64,000 nt of DNA from Pleomorphomonas sp. T1.2MG-36 (lineage in GTDB: Bacteria > Pseudomonadota > Alphaproteobacteria > Rhizobiales > Pleomorphomonadaceae), in contig NZ_CATNLY010000001.1 in the NCBI RefSeq assembly GCF_950100655.1, positions 372,001 through 436,000 on the forward strand, read 5' to 3'. The translations under genes were made by a program, and so were the position numbers. Shown piece by piece: positions 27,766 through 36,677 of the stretch. Under the pieces are notes generated by a model. It was not told where the DNA came from. It worked only from the letters and a program-made list of their open reading frames with translations, and ran no database searches. How positions within the stretch are numbered: position 1 is the stretch's first letter; each line of letters starts with the position of its first letter.

Positions 27766-29356
27766 GATCGTTTCCGATTTCCGAGGCGACGGGAAGACGC
27801 TTGATGCGCCGCTTGAGCCACCAGACGCCGAACAGGTCGAGTATGCCCTGCAGTCCGCGATCGAAGATGCCGTAGTTGGATGCGCCGTGCATGCGCGAAC
27901 GGTCGACGACATCGAGATGGGTAACGCCATACCCCTCGCGCAGCACCAGCGCCGGAAGGTAGCGATGCCAACCGTGGAAAAAGGGCAACAGCAGGAACAG
28001 ATCGCGCCTGACCGCCTTGAGGCCGCAGCCGGTGTCTCGCGTCGCGTCCTTCAGAATGGCGTTGCGCAGCCAGTTGGCGAAGCGCGAGGCGTAGCGCTTG
28101 GCCAGACCGTCGGTCCGCTTCAGGCGCTGCCCGGCGGCGATGCCCACCGAGGGGCCGGCCGCAACGAGCGCATCGATGAGCTTGGGGATGTAGGCCGGGT
28201 CGTTCTGACCGTCGCCATCGATCGTCGCGACGATTTCGCCGCGCGCCGCGAGCACTCCAGAGCGGACCGCCGCCGACTGCCCGCAAGCCTCGACATGGCG
28301 AATGTGGCGAACCGGCTTGCCCTCGGCTTTCCAGGTGGCAAGGGCCGCGCCCGTGCCATCGGTCGATCCGTCGTCGACGACGATCACCTCGAAGGCCCGG
28401 CCGGCCATGGCCGCGAGAATCTCCGGCACGATGACCGCGAGGTTGTCCGCCTCATTGCGGGCAGGAATGACGACCGAGACAAATCCCGTCTCGGAAGGCT
28501 TCGGTACGATCATGCTGGTCACTCCGGCCGGATGCGCGCTCGTCGCGGCGTCCGGCAACCCGGCTCCTGAGGGATAGATATCGGGAACGATGCTCTGCCT
28601 GCTTATGTCAAGCCGAAGCCGCGTCAACAAGGCTCTGCCCTCGCTGGAGATCGTGTCGATCCGATGGCGAAGCGGCAGCGGCAATCCACTTTCCGACAGA
28701 CGAAACACTCGGCCGCGTCTGGCGAACCATACGGCGACGAACAGCGTGCCCCAGGCGCCGAAGGAAAGGCCGGCCACCACGTCGGAAACTCGATGGGCGT
28801 TCACCATCACCCGGGACACGCCGATGGCAATGGCAAGCGGCCAGACAACGACGGCCAGTGGCCGCCACAGCAGCGTGAGAGACAGCGCGAAAGCCGCCGC
28901 CGTGGTCGAATGCCCCGACGGAAAGGACGCGTAGGACGGACGGAAGGCGAAAAGCCGTATCACCCGCTCGCCCTCGACCGACGGGCGAGAAAAGCCGAGC
29001 GAATACTTGACGATCAACACGGCGATGCCGGTGGCGGCGATGGCGGTGAAGAAGAACAGCACCATGCCGTAGAGGGCTTCAAATTCACCCCTCGGGCCGA
29101 ACTTCGGTCGGTTGAGATAGTGAAGAACGATCACCGCGAGCCCGGAGGGGATCAGCATCCAGTCCGATTGCCCAATACGCGACAGCAGCGGCCAGATGGG
29201 GGCCGGCGGCCCACCGGCCATGACCCAGGCGCGAGCCTCCTCATCGAACCGGCTCGACACGATGATGGCCAGCACCGTCACGAGACCGGCCAACCAAAGA
29301 GTCGTCTTGACGACATCGGGGTCGCGCCAGCGGGCCGGCCGCCTGTTGATCAGCAT
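27758..29356 (-). CDS. PAP2 phosphatase - GT2 glycosyltransferase fusion
   Basis: A 532-residue ORF encodes two enzymes. Residues ~1-235 are a PAP2-type membrane phosphatase: KYSLGFSRP (KxxxxxxRP), FPSGHST (PSGH), SRVMVNAHRVSDVVAG (SRxxxxxHxxxD). Residues ~290-532 are a GT2 glycosyltransferase like ArnC/DPM1: SVVIPARNEADNL, VVDDGSTDGT, ATIDGDGQNDP, DTGCGLKAVRRD. The GT2 half lacks the usual C-terminal membrane helices. An internal in-frame ATG at 28513 has GGAG 8 bp upstream, so the GT2 part may also be made alone. Together with the LAB_N and ArnT-like genes it suggests sugar transfer to a polyprenyl phosphate and then to an envelope acceptor. Confidence 0.85.
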   Translation of the reverse strand: MLINRRPARWRDPDVVKTTLWLAGLVTVLAIIVSSRFDEEARAWVMAGGPPAPIWPLLSRIGQSDWMLIPSGLAVIVLHYLNRPKFGPRGEFEALYGMVLFFFTAIAATGIAVLIVKYSLGFSRPSVEGERVIRLFAFRPSYASFPSGHSTTAAAFALSLTLLWRPLAVVVWPLAIAIGVSRVMVNAHRVSDVVAGLSFGAWGTLFVAVWFARRGRVFRLSESGLPLPLRHRIDTISSEGRALLTRLRLDISRQSIVPDIYPSGAGLPDAATSAHPAGVTSMIVPKPSETGFVSVVIPARNEADNLAVIVPEILAAMAGRAFEVIVVDDGSTDGTGAALATWKAEGKPVRHIRHVEACGQSAAVRSGVLAARGEIVATIDGDGQNDPAYIPKLIDALVAAGPSVGIAAGQRLKRTDGLAKRYASRFANWLRNAILKDATRDTGCGLKAVRRDLFLLLPFFHGWHRYLPALVLREGYGVTHLDVVDRSRMHGASNYGIFDRGLQGILDLFGVWWLKRRIKRLPVASEIGNDHD

Positions 29357-29366
29357 GGCCGGCTCC

Positions 29367-31067
29367 CTACGGCTTCGAGAACAGCAGCATGGTGCGGAGC
29401 TTCATGCCGTTGAGGTTGCGGCCGGACACGGTGGCAGCGGGCTCCGCCGGCCTTTCGGCCTCACCGAGGGCCGCCATGAACTCGTCCCTTGCGTCCTCTG
29501 CAACGATGGCGACGGCGCACTCATTGGTCCGGAAGGCCTCGGCGGCGACAGGCGCGCTCGTCCGAAGAAGGGTGGTTCCGAGCCTGAACACCGTACTCGG
29601 CTCCCCATAGCCCACCACCGAGATCGCGGGCGCCTCGCAGTGCCGAACCGAGGCCACGGCTTCGGCCAAATCGTCACTGAGCCAGAGCTGCCGCGCTGCC
29701 GGCAGAAGGATCACATAACCGAGCAGCATCAGGCCGCCGGAAGCGGCGATCGTCGCCGCCAGACCGGACCGCAAACGCCCGGACGACAAAAGCCGGCTTG
29801 CCATCAAGCCAAGGCAGGCAACGACCACGGCGCCGACCAGACCCTGCCAGCTGGCATATCCCTGGTAGATCAGAAAGGCGATGTTCAGCCCGAAGCCAAC
29901 CAGAAGAGAGCCCACCGCGATGAAGGCAACCGAAACGCGCCATCCCCGCCGCGTCGGGCCAAGGGTTCCACGATCGAGAAGCAGGGCGATCAGCACCGCC
30001 AACGCCGGCATGAAAGGCAGCACGTAGTTGGGCAGCTTGGTGGCGACCGCCTCGAACACGATCCAGCCGGGCAACGCCCAGGCGATCAGAAAGAAGATCG
30101 CCGGTTCGCGGCGGGACTTCCAGGCCTGAACGACCGCCAGCGGCGCCAGCACCGACAACGGCCAGAAGGTGCCGAGCGCCACAAGCAGATGCATGCCTGG
30201 CGGCGCCCCGTGAGACTCCTGCCCCGAAGCGACCTTGCCGAGCATGTCGCGTCCAACGGCCTGGGTGAAGAACGAGCCGCCCGAAATCCAGCCAATGGCG
30301 ATAAGCCACGGCAGAGCGAGAAGCAGCATCCAGACGATGCCCTTGACGGGCGACAGCGACTGCCAGAGCGTCGTCGAACGCTCCTTGGCCGAAATGGCAA
30401 GAATCGTAAGGCCAGCCACCAGCACCGTGATCGGCCCCTTGATCAGGATGCCGATACCCATGGCCGTCCAGAACAGGGCGTTGCGGGGAAACGACCTCTC
30501 CCGCGCCGGATCGACGTAGGCGCGCGCCAACGCGAACTCGGCGGCAAGCACCGTGGCGCAGAGCATGGCGTCGGTTTTGGCGATGCGCGCCTCGAATCCC
30601 AGCAGCATCGTCGAGGCGGCAAGGAGACCGGCGAACAGTCCCGCCCGTTTCGTGCCGAGCGTGGCGCCGATGCCGTAGGTGAAGAGCACGGTCAGCACCG
30701 CACCAAGCAGCGAAGGCAACCGATAGACCCAAAGCGGCGCGTTCGCGGCGTAACCGGACAGTTCGGCGGTCGCGGCTTGAATCCAGTAGATGCCGACCGG
30801 CTTCTTGTAGCGCGGCTCCTCCTGAAAGCGGATGTCCACCCAGTTGCCAGTTTCCAGCATCTGATGGGAAGCCTGGACGTAAAGCGCTTCGTCGCGGTCG
30901 GTGAGCGGCAGCAAGGAGATGCCCGGCGCGAGCAGCGCAAGGGTGACGAAAGCCAGGATGAGGAGATTGACGAGATGGGGGCGAACAAACGGCCTTGCCT
31001 TGCCCGGCACGGGCGCCGCAGCCGCCCCCTCGCCTTCGCTTGTCTCTTTGTCGCTCTCACTGTCCAT
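29367..31067 (-). CDS. ArnT-like glycosyltransferase (GT83/PMT superfamily)
   Basis: About 566 residues starting MDSESDKETSEG, with an N-terminal cytoplasmic tail and about twelve membrane segments. The first periplasmic loop has PLTDRDEALYVQASHQMLETG, the acidic DE motif of polyprenyl-phosphate-sugar glycosyltransferases, and RYKKPVGIYWIQ follows as in ArnT. Such enzymes move a sugar from undecaprenyl phosphate to lipid A or another envelope acceptor. The upstream open frame to 31133 lacks family sequence. It starts the LAB_N/GT2 operon. Confidence 0.87.
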   Translation of the reverse strand: MDSESDKETSEGEGAAAAPVPGKARPFVRPHLVNLLILAFVTLALLAPGISLLPLTDRDEALYVQASHQMLETGNWVDIRFQEEPRYKKPVGIYWIQAATAELSGYAANAPLWVYRLPSLLGAVLTVLFTYGIGATLGTKRAGLFAGLLAASTMLLGFEARIAKTDAMLCATVLAAEFALARAYVDPARERSFPRNALFWTAMGIGILIKGPITVLVAGLTILAISAKERSTTLWQSLSPVKGIVWMLLLALPWLIAIGWISGGSFFTQAVGRDMLGKVASGQESHGAPPGMHLLVALGTFWPLSVLAPLAVVQAWKSRREPAIFFLIAWALPGWIVFEAVATKLPNYVLPFMPALAVLIALLLDRGTLGPTRRGWRVSVAFIAVGSLLVGFGLNIAFLIYQGYASWQGLVGAVVVACLGLMASRLLSSGRLRSGLAATIAASGGLMLLGYVILLPAARQLWLSDDLAEAVASVRHCEAPAISVVGYGEPSTVFRLGTTLLRTSAPVAAEAFRTNECAVAIVAEDARDEFMAALGEAERPAEPAATVSGRNLNGMKLRTMLLFSKP

Positions 31068-31445
31068 GCATCGAAACCCGCAGAGAACCCCGCCAAGGGG
31101 AAAATACGCGCGCCTCTTATCATGGAAAACCACGCCTGGGCATCACACTTGCGCAACCTGATGACGCAATGGCCGACCGGCCGTCCGTTGAAACGAAAAA
31201 ATCACGCGGCCTTCATGAACCGGTTCCCAAAGACGTCTCAATGTGGAAGCATGTCGATCCGTGGTTCGACTCCGTCGTCTGCCCATCTCCGACGCTGTCT
31301 TCGGAGCGAATGACGGGCATCGACGAACCATGACAACCCATCGCTCCGAATGGAGTTTTCGGAAACCGGCATCCGCGCCACATAATGGTCTGGACTCGGA
31401 TGCTAGGGTCGGACTCCCTGGATTTTGCAAGTACCCGAGGTTCTT
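31068..31445. other. Divergent intergenic region ArnT-like gene / antiporter gene
   Basis: About 380 bp without a supported gene. It should hold the divergent promoters of the ArnT-like gene and the NhaP2-type antiporter gene. CTTCGGAGCGAAT and CGCTCCGAATGGAG around 31299-31360 form a partial inverted repeat (TCGGAGCGA/TCGCTCCGA). No RNA gene recognised. Confidence 0.4.
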
Positions 31446-33284
31446 ATGCATCAGATCGCGGTCGCCAACCTCGTCTTGGCCTTGGGCGCGACGCTGATCC
31501 TTCTCGGCATCCTCTCCAGCCTCCTGGCCTCGCGCTTCGGCACCCCCCTGCTCCTCGTCTTCCTGGTGGTCGGCATGCTGGCCGGGGTCGACGGCCCCGG
31601 TGGGATCGAGTTCAGCAACTACCGACTCACCTACCTGATCGGGTCCTGTGCGCTCGCCATCATCCTGTTCGACGGCGGGCTCAGAACGCGGCTCGCCGAA
31701 ACGCGTGAGGCCTTGGCGCCCTCGCTCGCGTTGGCGACGGTAGGCGTCGCCCTGACGGCCGTTCTGATCGGCGTCTTCAGCTACCTCGTTCTGGGTTTCG
31801 GCCTGACCGAAGGATTGCTGCTCGGCTCGATCGTTGCCTCGACCGATGCGGCGGCTGTGTTTTTCCTGCTCAAGACGGGCGGCTTGCAACTCAAGCCGCG
31901 TATCGGTTCGATGCTGGAGATCGAATCCGGCTCCAACGACCCGGTGGCCGTCTTTCTCACCCTCGTCCTCGTCGAACTCGCCGTCGCCCACTCGTCGCCG
32001 GGCCTCGGCACGTTAACCGAACTCGCCAAACAGGCGGTGCTCGGCGGCGCCATGGGAGTTGCCGGCGGAACCTTGGCGACCGTGGCGATCAACCGGCTGA
32101 CGCTGCCCGGAGGGTTGCACCCGCTATTCGTCATCGCTTTGACCGTCAGCATGTTCGGCGCCACCTCCTATTTCGACGGGTCGGGGTTCCTCGCCGTCTA
32201 CGTGGCCGGCCTCGTCGTGGGCAACAGCGGCATTCGTGCCTACCCCACCATCAGCAAGTTCCTCGAAAGCGCCACCTGGCTCTGCCAGATCGTGATGTTC
32301 CTGATGCTGGGCCTGTTGGTCACCCCGAGCAATCTGATCACGTATGCGCCGCAGGGCCTGACCATCTCCCTGTTCCTTATGATCATCGGTCGGCCGGCAG
32401 CAGTCTGGATCTGTTTGAAGCCGTTCGGTTTCACGCCACCGGAGACCAACTTCGTCTCCTGGGTCGGCCTGCGCGGCGCCGTCTCCATTTTTCTCGCCAC
32501 CGTGCCGACACTGGCCGGCGTGCCCAACGCGCCGATGTACTTCAACGTGGCGTTTTTCGTGGTGCTGATATCGCTTCTCGTTCAGGGCTGGACCATCGCA
32601 CCGGCGGCCCGCTTCTTCGGCATGGCGCTCAAGCGGACCGCGGCCAGCACCAGCCGTGTCGAAATCGATCTTCCCGGCCAGACCGACAACGAGATGGTCG
32701 GCTATCCGGTCAGGCCCGACAGTTATGCCGCGTTGCGACCGGCCTCCCTTCCCGCCTGGCTGAAACCGATCCTCGTGGTGCGCGACGGCGTCGTCAAGAA
32801 CGCCGCCGAGGCGGGCCAGATCAAGAGCGGCGACTATGCCTACTTCGTCTCGCCCCAGGATCGCGTCAACCGTCTCGACAGGCTGTTCGCGCCCCTGTCC
32901 GCCGAAGCCGTGGCGGCCGCCAAGCGCACGGCCTTCGGCGAGTTCGCAGTGTCGCCGGACGCCCCCCTGTCGGACCTCGCCACCTTCTATGAAATCCAGG
33001 TTCCGCAGAAGCTCGCCGGCCTGACCGTCGCCGAGGCCTTCTTGGCCCGTCACGGCACCCGGCTACACACGGGAAGCCGGTTGACGCTCGCCAACTACGC
33101 CGAGGTCGTGGCGCGCGTCGTCGAGGACGGACAGGTCCTCAAGGCAAGCTTGCGTCTGGAGGATGTGGTCGATCTTTCCATGCGGTCGCCGCAACTGCCG
33201 CGGCAGACGCTGGTCCGTCGCATCTACAGCCGGCTTCAGCGTCGCTTCTCGAATACCGGAAAGCCGGCCGACCCGACGAAATGA
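31446..33284 (+). CDS. NhaP2/CvrA-type K+/H+ antiporter
   Basis: The 612-residue protein has a CPA1 membrane domain of about twelve segments (LLVFLVVGMLAGVDGPGG; LLGSIVASTDAAAVF; MLEIESGSNDPVAVF with the ND ion-binding pair; SWVGLRGAVSIFLAT) and a cytoplasmic part of about 200 residues with TrkA_C-like and CorC-like segments (DSYAALRPASLPAWLKP...). This is the layout of NhaP2 (CvrA), which exports K+ in exchange for H+. ATG 31446 is used. Confidence 0.9.
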   Translation: MHQIAVANLVLALGATLILLGILSSLLASRFGTPLLLVFLVVGMLAGVDGPGGIEFSNYRLTYLIGSCALAIILFDGGLRTRLAETREALAPSLALATVGVALTAVLIGVFSYLVLGFGLTEGLLLGSIVASTDAAAVFFLLKTGGLQLKPRIGSMLEIESGSNDPVAVFLTLVLVELAVAHSSPGLGTLTELAKQAVLGGAMGVAGGTLATVAINRLTLPGGLHPLFVIALTVSMFGATSYFDGSGFLAVYVAGLVVGNSGIRAYPTISKFLESATWLCQIVMFLMLGLLVTPSNLITYAPQGLTISLFLMIIGRPAAVWICLKPFGFTPPETNFVSWVGLRGAVSIFLATVPTLAGVPNAPMYFNVAFFVVLISLLVQGWTIAPAARFFGMALKRTAASTSRVEIDLPGQTDNEMVGYPVRPDSYAALRPASLPAWLKPILVVRDGVVKNAAEAGQIKSGDYAYFVSPQDRVNRLDRLFAPLSAEAVAAAKRTAFGEFAVSPDAPLSDLATFYEIQVPQKLAGLTVAEAFLARHGTRLHTGSRLTLANYAEVVARVVEDGQVLKASLRLEDVVDLSMRSPQLPRQTLVRRIYSRLQRRFSNTGKPADPTK

Positions 33285-33314
33285 CGGCACCTTGGCTTGG
33301 GCAATCTCGTCCGG

Positions 33315-33830
33315 TTATCGTCCGGAAACGGCGTCGATGACCGGATGACGCACCACGTCGCCAACCGAAACACCGATGCGCTTCGCCTCCGGAGAGGCGA
33401 TTTCAAGTACGAAGCGAACGGGGGAACCGGAGGGGATGCGGGCGTCCGACTGCGGCTTGGCTCCGTGGGTCACGGAAACAACCTTGCCAGCGTCCGAGAT
33501 GAAAATGATGTCGAGCGGCACGAAGGTGTTGTGCATCCAGAAGGCGACGTCGCGGGTGACGCCCATGTCGAAAAGCATGCCGGTTTCCGGTTCGATGGAT
33601 CGACGGAACATCAGGCCGCGCGACCGGCTCTCGTCGTTGTCGGCAACCTCGACCTGATAGGGGTAGACGCCGGTCGATGTTTCCACACTGAGGCTGGAAC
33701 GCGCGCCGACGGGATTGTCACCCTGGCTGGCACTGGAGCCGTTTCCGAAAAAGTAGAGAATGGCGATTGCAGCTACAAGACCTGCGGCGAGCGCCCGTAT
33801 CAACAGGCGCCACGAGGTGACTTCCGACAT
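33315..33830 (-). CDS. DUF192 exported protein
   Basis: The 171-residue protein has one N-terminal hydrophobic segment (about 8-30; signal anchor) and a DUF192 domain: YQVEVADNDESRSRGLMFRRS, MLFDMGVTRDVAFWMHNTFVPLDIIFI, ARFVLEI-like VRFVLEIASPEAKRIGV. Function unknown. It probably lies outside the cytoplasm. ATG 33830 has GAAGG 4-5 bp upstream; an in-frame ATG at 33878 is less likely. It follows the cold-shock protein gene in the same direction. Confidence 0.88.
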   Translation of the reverse strand: MSEVTSWRLLIRALAAGLVAAIAILYFFGNGSSASQGDNPVGARSSLSVETSTGVYPYQVEVADNDESRSRGLMFRRSIEPETGMLFDMGVTRDVAFWMHNTFVPLDIIFISDAGKVVSVTHGAKPQSDARIPSGSPVRFVLEIASPEAKRIGVSVGDVVRHPVIDAVSGR

Positions 33831-33923
33831 TTTAGCCTTCGATCCCTGACTGTTCGGCGTTTTCACACGAAAAGACACGCCTCACCGGGCGGGCCCGGCG
33901 CCGCGCGTCGCCCCATTAGGGCA

Positions 33924-34499
33924 TCAATGTGACGAAGGTATGCCGCCAGGCTGAACCGGACGGATTTCGGCAACCATCTTGCCCTTGGGGCCGTCTCCAT
34001 AGCGCACCAGCACCCGCTGGCCGGGCCGGAGCTCGGTGATGCCAAAGCGGCGCAACGTCTCCATGTGGACGAAAATGTCCTCGCTACCGTCGCCGCGCGT
34101 CAGGAAGCCGAACCCGCGGACACGGTTGAACCACTTCACCTCGACCTGCTCGAGACCGCTCGAGGGCGTGACCTGCACATGGGTGCGCGACGGCGGCAAC
34201 TGCGAGGGGTGCACCGCGGTCGACTCGTCCATCGACAGCACCCGCATCGCCTGCAGCCCCTTCTGCCGACGCACCGCCTCACAGACGAGGCGAGAGCCTT
34301 CGTAGGCCGTCTGGAAGCCGTCGCGCCGCAAGCAGGTGACGTGGAGCAGCACATCCGGCAAGCCCGGTTCATCCGGCACGACGAAGCCAAATCCTTTCGC
34401 GACGTCAAACCATTTGATGACGCCCGCGACCTCAATGACTTCCACGCCGACGTCTTCGTCGACGTTATTGTCTTCCGACACAAACTGAGCCTTGGCCAT
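33924..34499 (-). CDS. Double cold-shock-domain protein
   Basis: The 191-residue protein has two cold-shock domains: GVIKWFDVAKGFGFVVPDE (about 26-44) with DVLLHVT, and EVKWFNRVRGFGFLTRGDGSEDIFVHMETLRRFG (about 119-152). Both have the RNP1-like KGFGF/RGFGF and RNP2-like VLLHV/IFVHM motifs for single-stranded nucleic acid binding. Two-domain CSPs are typical of alphaproteobacteria. The cold-shock role itself is not shown by the sequence. Confidence 0.92.
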   Translation of the reverse strand: MAKAQFVSEDNNVDEDVGVEVIEVAGVIKWFDVAKGFGFVVPDEPGLPDVLLHVTCLRRDGFQTAYEGSRLVCEAVRRQKGLQAMRVLSMDESTAVHPSQLPPSRTHVQVTPSSGLEQVEVKWFNRVRGFGFLTRGDGSEDIFVHMETLRRFGITELRPGQRVLVRYGDGPKGKMVAEIRPVQPGGIPSSH

Positions 34500-34831
34500 G
34501 AGCCAGTCTCCACGATGGCACTTACTAGAAGCGCGGATGACTCCGCGCCCCGACTATTCGTGATTCTTCTGCTAAAATACCACCTGAAGGCCACCCTTCC
34601 GCAAGCCCCTCGTTAACCGCTGTTAACGGTTTTGCGCGCGTTTCTCGCGGCGGGCCACGGTTATCGCGGGTATTCTCACACCTCTTCCGGCAAACGACCT
34701 GACAGCACTGTCAAACAGGCCGCGTCTGGGGAAGCCGCCAAGTCTTGCATCCATCCCGGTACCGAGGATAACTACGCCGCCGGACTGAAACCTAAATCGG
34801 CCTTTCAACGGCCAAAGCGGAGGGAAACGAC
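34500..34831. other. Intergenic region upstream of the cold-shock gene
   Basis: About 330 bp with no supported gene. It probably holds a long leader and promoter for the divergent cold-shock protein and the promoter for the glyoxalase gene. TTAACCGCTGTTAACGG (around 34614) is an inverted-repeat-like word that could be an operator. Nothing else recognised. Confidence 0.4.
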
Positions 34832-35272
34832 ATGCGCTATCTTCACACCATGGTGCGGGTAACCGACGTCGACAAGTCGCTCGCCTTCTTCTGCGGTCTC
34901 CTCGGCATGACCGAAATCCGGCGGACGGAAAGTGAAGCCGGCCGATTCACCCTGATCTTCCTGGCATCGTCCGACGACGTCGAAGCCGGCCGGGCCCACA
35001 GCGCGCCGCTCGTCGAGCTGACCTACAACTGGGACCCGGAAGCCTACGGCGAAGGCCGGAACTTCGGCCATCTCGCCTACGAGGTGGACGACATCTACGC
35101 CACCTGTGACCGACTGATGAAGGGTGGCGTCACCATCAACCGACCGCCTCGCGACGGCCGGATGGCTTTCGTTCGTTCGCCGGACAACATTTCCATCGAG
35201 CTGCTGCAAAAGGGCGATGCCCTGCCGCCGGCCGAGCCCTGGGTCTCGATGCCGAACACCGGCAAGTGGTAA
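34832..35272 (+). CDS. gloA: Lactoylglutathione lyase (glyoxalase I) family protein
   Basis: The 146-residue vicinal-oxygen-chelate protein begins [20 protein letters not shown]. The four metal-ligand positions fit GloA: His in LHTMVRV, Glu in VELTYNW, His in FGHLAYEV, Glu in SIELLQ. It converts the methylglyoxal-glutathione adduct to lactoylglutathione. The [17 protein letters not shown] block is typical of bacterial Ni-type GloA. The DUF882-type lipoprotein gene follows 40 bp on. Confidence 0.93.
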   Translation: MRYLHTMVRVTDVDKSLAFFCGLLGMTEIRRTESEAGRFTLIFLASSDDVEAGRAHSAPLVELTYNWDPEAYGEGRNFGHLAYEVDDIYATCDRLMKGGVTINRPPRDGRMAFVRSPDNISIELLQKGDALPPAEPWVSMPNTGKW

Positions 35273-35312
35273 GGCGTCCTTGACGACGGCTGACGGAAAA
35301 GGAAGGGCGACC

Positions 35313-36422
35313 ATGACGCCTCGGTCGGGACTGCTCCTGTTGGCGGCGTTTGCCGTGACCGGTTGCGGCGCGGTGCTCGACCGTTCCGACTTCAAGCCCC
35401 TCACGCCAGTCGAAATCGCCGAGGTCAAGGCGACGGTCGACGCCGAGACGAGCGCGAAAGCCGCCGGAGAAAAGCCGGCCGATACCCCTGCGGCACCATC
35501 CGAAGAGACAGCCAAGCCAGCCGCCGGCAACACGCCGGCGGTGCCGATGGCGGTTGCCGTTGCCCCGGCGGAAAAACCGAAGGCAACGGGTCTCTTCGCC
35601 TCGCTGTTCGGCGCCTCGGAGCCGAAGACCGAGCCGGCAACCCCGCCGCCCGCCGAATCCGCAGCCACCGACAAACCCGCCGACACTGAGCCGGCATCAC
35701 CGGAAACGACGGTGGCCAAAGTCGAACCGACCGCCCTGCCCGCGTCCGGCCCGACAGTCCAGGCGTCTCCGGAAGATACCGACGAGATTTCGGAAGCCGA
35801 TCTTGCCGGCGAAGACGAGGCCGATCCCAACAAGATCGCGGTACCCAAGCCGCCGGTCGACGATGGTCTCGATCACGACTTCGTCAACGTCTACACATCC
35901 CGCCCGGAGCGGCAGCAGGACCTGTTCGAAGGGCTGCCGGGCGTCGCATGGCAGGGCAACCTCGTGCTTGCCTCGCGTGGCCCCGACGGCGACCCGCGCG
36001 GCCTGTTCGACGGCGAGGTCCAGCCCTATGCCCACTACGTGCCCGGCCTGCCGCGCGAGGTCGTCCAGGCCGCCAACGGCTTGCTGCTCGCCCATTCGGC
36101 GATCAACGTGTCCTGCGTCAAGCCGGCGCTGCTCGGAATGATCCGTGACGCGGAACGGCACTTCAGCCGCAAGGTCATCGTCACCTCCGGCTATCGGTCG
36201 CCGTCGCACAACCGGCGCGTCCGTGGCGCCCTGCATTCGCAGCATCTCTATTGCAACGCGCTCGACCTCTACATGCCCGGCATCTCCCGCGACGACCTGG
36301 CGCGATATCTCTATGGCCACCCCTCGCGCGGCGGCCTTGGGCTCTATTGCCACACCAAGTCGATCCATGTGGACACCGGCCGGCGGCGCGAATGGCGCTG
36401 GTCTTGCCGGGGGCGCGGATAA
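35313..36422 (+). CDS. Lipoprotein with DUF882/M15-type peptidase domain
   Basis: The 369-residue protein starts MTPRSGLLLLAAFAVTGCGAVL, a lipoprotein signal peptide with lipobox Cys. A long low-complexity linker rich in Pro, Ala, Glu and Thr (about 40-170) follows. The C-terminal ~120 residues have VTSGYRSPSHNRRVRGALHSQHLYCNALDLY and HTKSIHVDTGR, the Zn-ligand pattern (H..D..H) of DUF882/peptidase M15A, a peptidoglycan L,D/D,D-peptidase-like fold. It is probably an outer-membrane or periplasmic cell-wall enzyme. It is the last chromosomal gene before tRNA-Glu. Confidence 0.85.
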   Translation: MTPRSGLLLLAAFAVTGCGAVLDRSDFKPLTPVEIAEVKATVDAETSAKAAGEKPADTPAAPSEETAKPAAGNTPAVPMAVAVAPAEKPKATGLFASLFGASEPKTEPATPPPAESAATDKPADTEPASPETTVAKVEPTALPASGPTVQASPEDTDEISEADLAGEDEADPNKIAVPKPPVDDGLDHDFVNVYTSRPERQQDLFEGLPGVAWQGNLVLASRGPDGDPRGLFDGEVQPYAHYVPGLPREVVQAANGLLLAHSAINVSCVKPALLGMIRDAERHFSRKVIVTSGYRSPSHNRRVRGALHSQHLYCNALDLYMPGISRDDLARYLYGHPSRGGLGLYCHTKSIHVDTGRRREWRWSCRGRG

Positions 36423-36526
36423 CGCTTGTCGTTCAAGCTCATAGGCGAAGCTGTAAAAAAGCCGCAACAAATGCCGATTGGCTCTTGCCCAACCGAAAGA
36501 AGCTCACTATAAGCCCCCCTCGTTGG

Positions 36527-36601
36527 GCGGCCTTCGTCTATCGGTTAGGACACTAGCCTTTCACGCTGGAGAGACGGGTTCGATTCCCGTAGGCCGTACC
36601 A
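36527..36601 (+). tRNA. tRNA-Glu (TTC)
   Basis: A 75-nt cloverleaf with encoded CCA. The acceptor stem is GCGGCCT/AGGCCGT (first pair G·U). The anticodon stem is CTAGC/GCTGG with loop CTTTCAC (anticodon TTC), and the T arm is ACGGG-TTCGATT-CCCGT. The 3' end (36585-36601) lies within the direct repeat that recurs at 63035, so this gene is the attachment site of the element. The gene stays intact after insertion. Confidence 0.95.
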
Positions 36602-36604
36602 CCC
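36585..36604 (+). repeat. attL direct repeat (tRNA-Glu 3' end)
   Basis: TCCCGTAGGCCGTACCACCC, identical to 63035-63054. It covers the 3' T-arm and acceptor strand of tRNA-Glu plus 3 bp. The preceding base (T versus G) and the following base (C versus A) differ, so the match ends sharply. Confidence 0.95.
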
Positions 36605-36651
36605 CTTCAAGTCTTTGATATTATTGCAGCCGAATCGCCGTTTAGGGCGCG

Positions 36652-36672
36652 ATGTATACCAGGATGTATACC
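36652..36672 (+). promoter_or_regulatory. Left subterminal paired motif (9-3-9)
   Basis: ATGTATACC, 3 bp, ATGTATACC, ending 5 bp before the integrase ATG. The same arrangement is at 62937-62957 near the other end. The word contains the palindrome GTATAC. These are good candidates for integrase arm sites or excisionase sites; the position over the integrase leader also suggests autoregulation. Confidence 0.7.
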
Positions 36673-36677
36673 TCGCC

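Noticed and set aside
29196..31313. 705-residue plus-strand ORF
   Set aside because: Antisense shadow of the ArnT-like gene; product is His/Arg/Gln-rich without any family motif.
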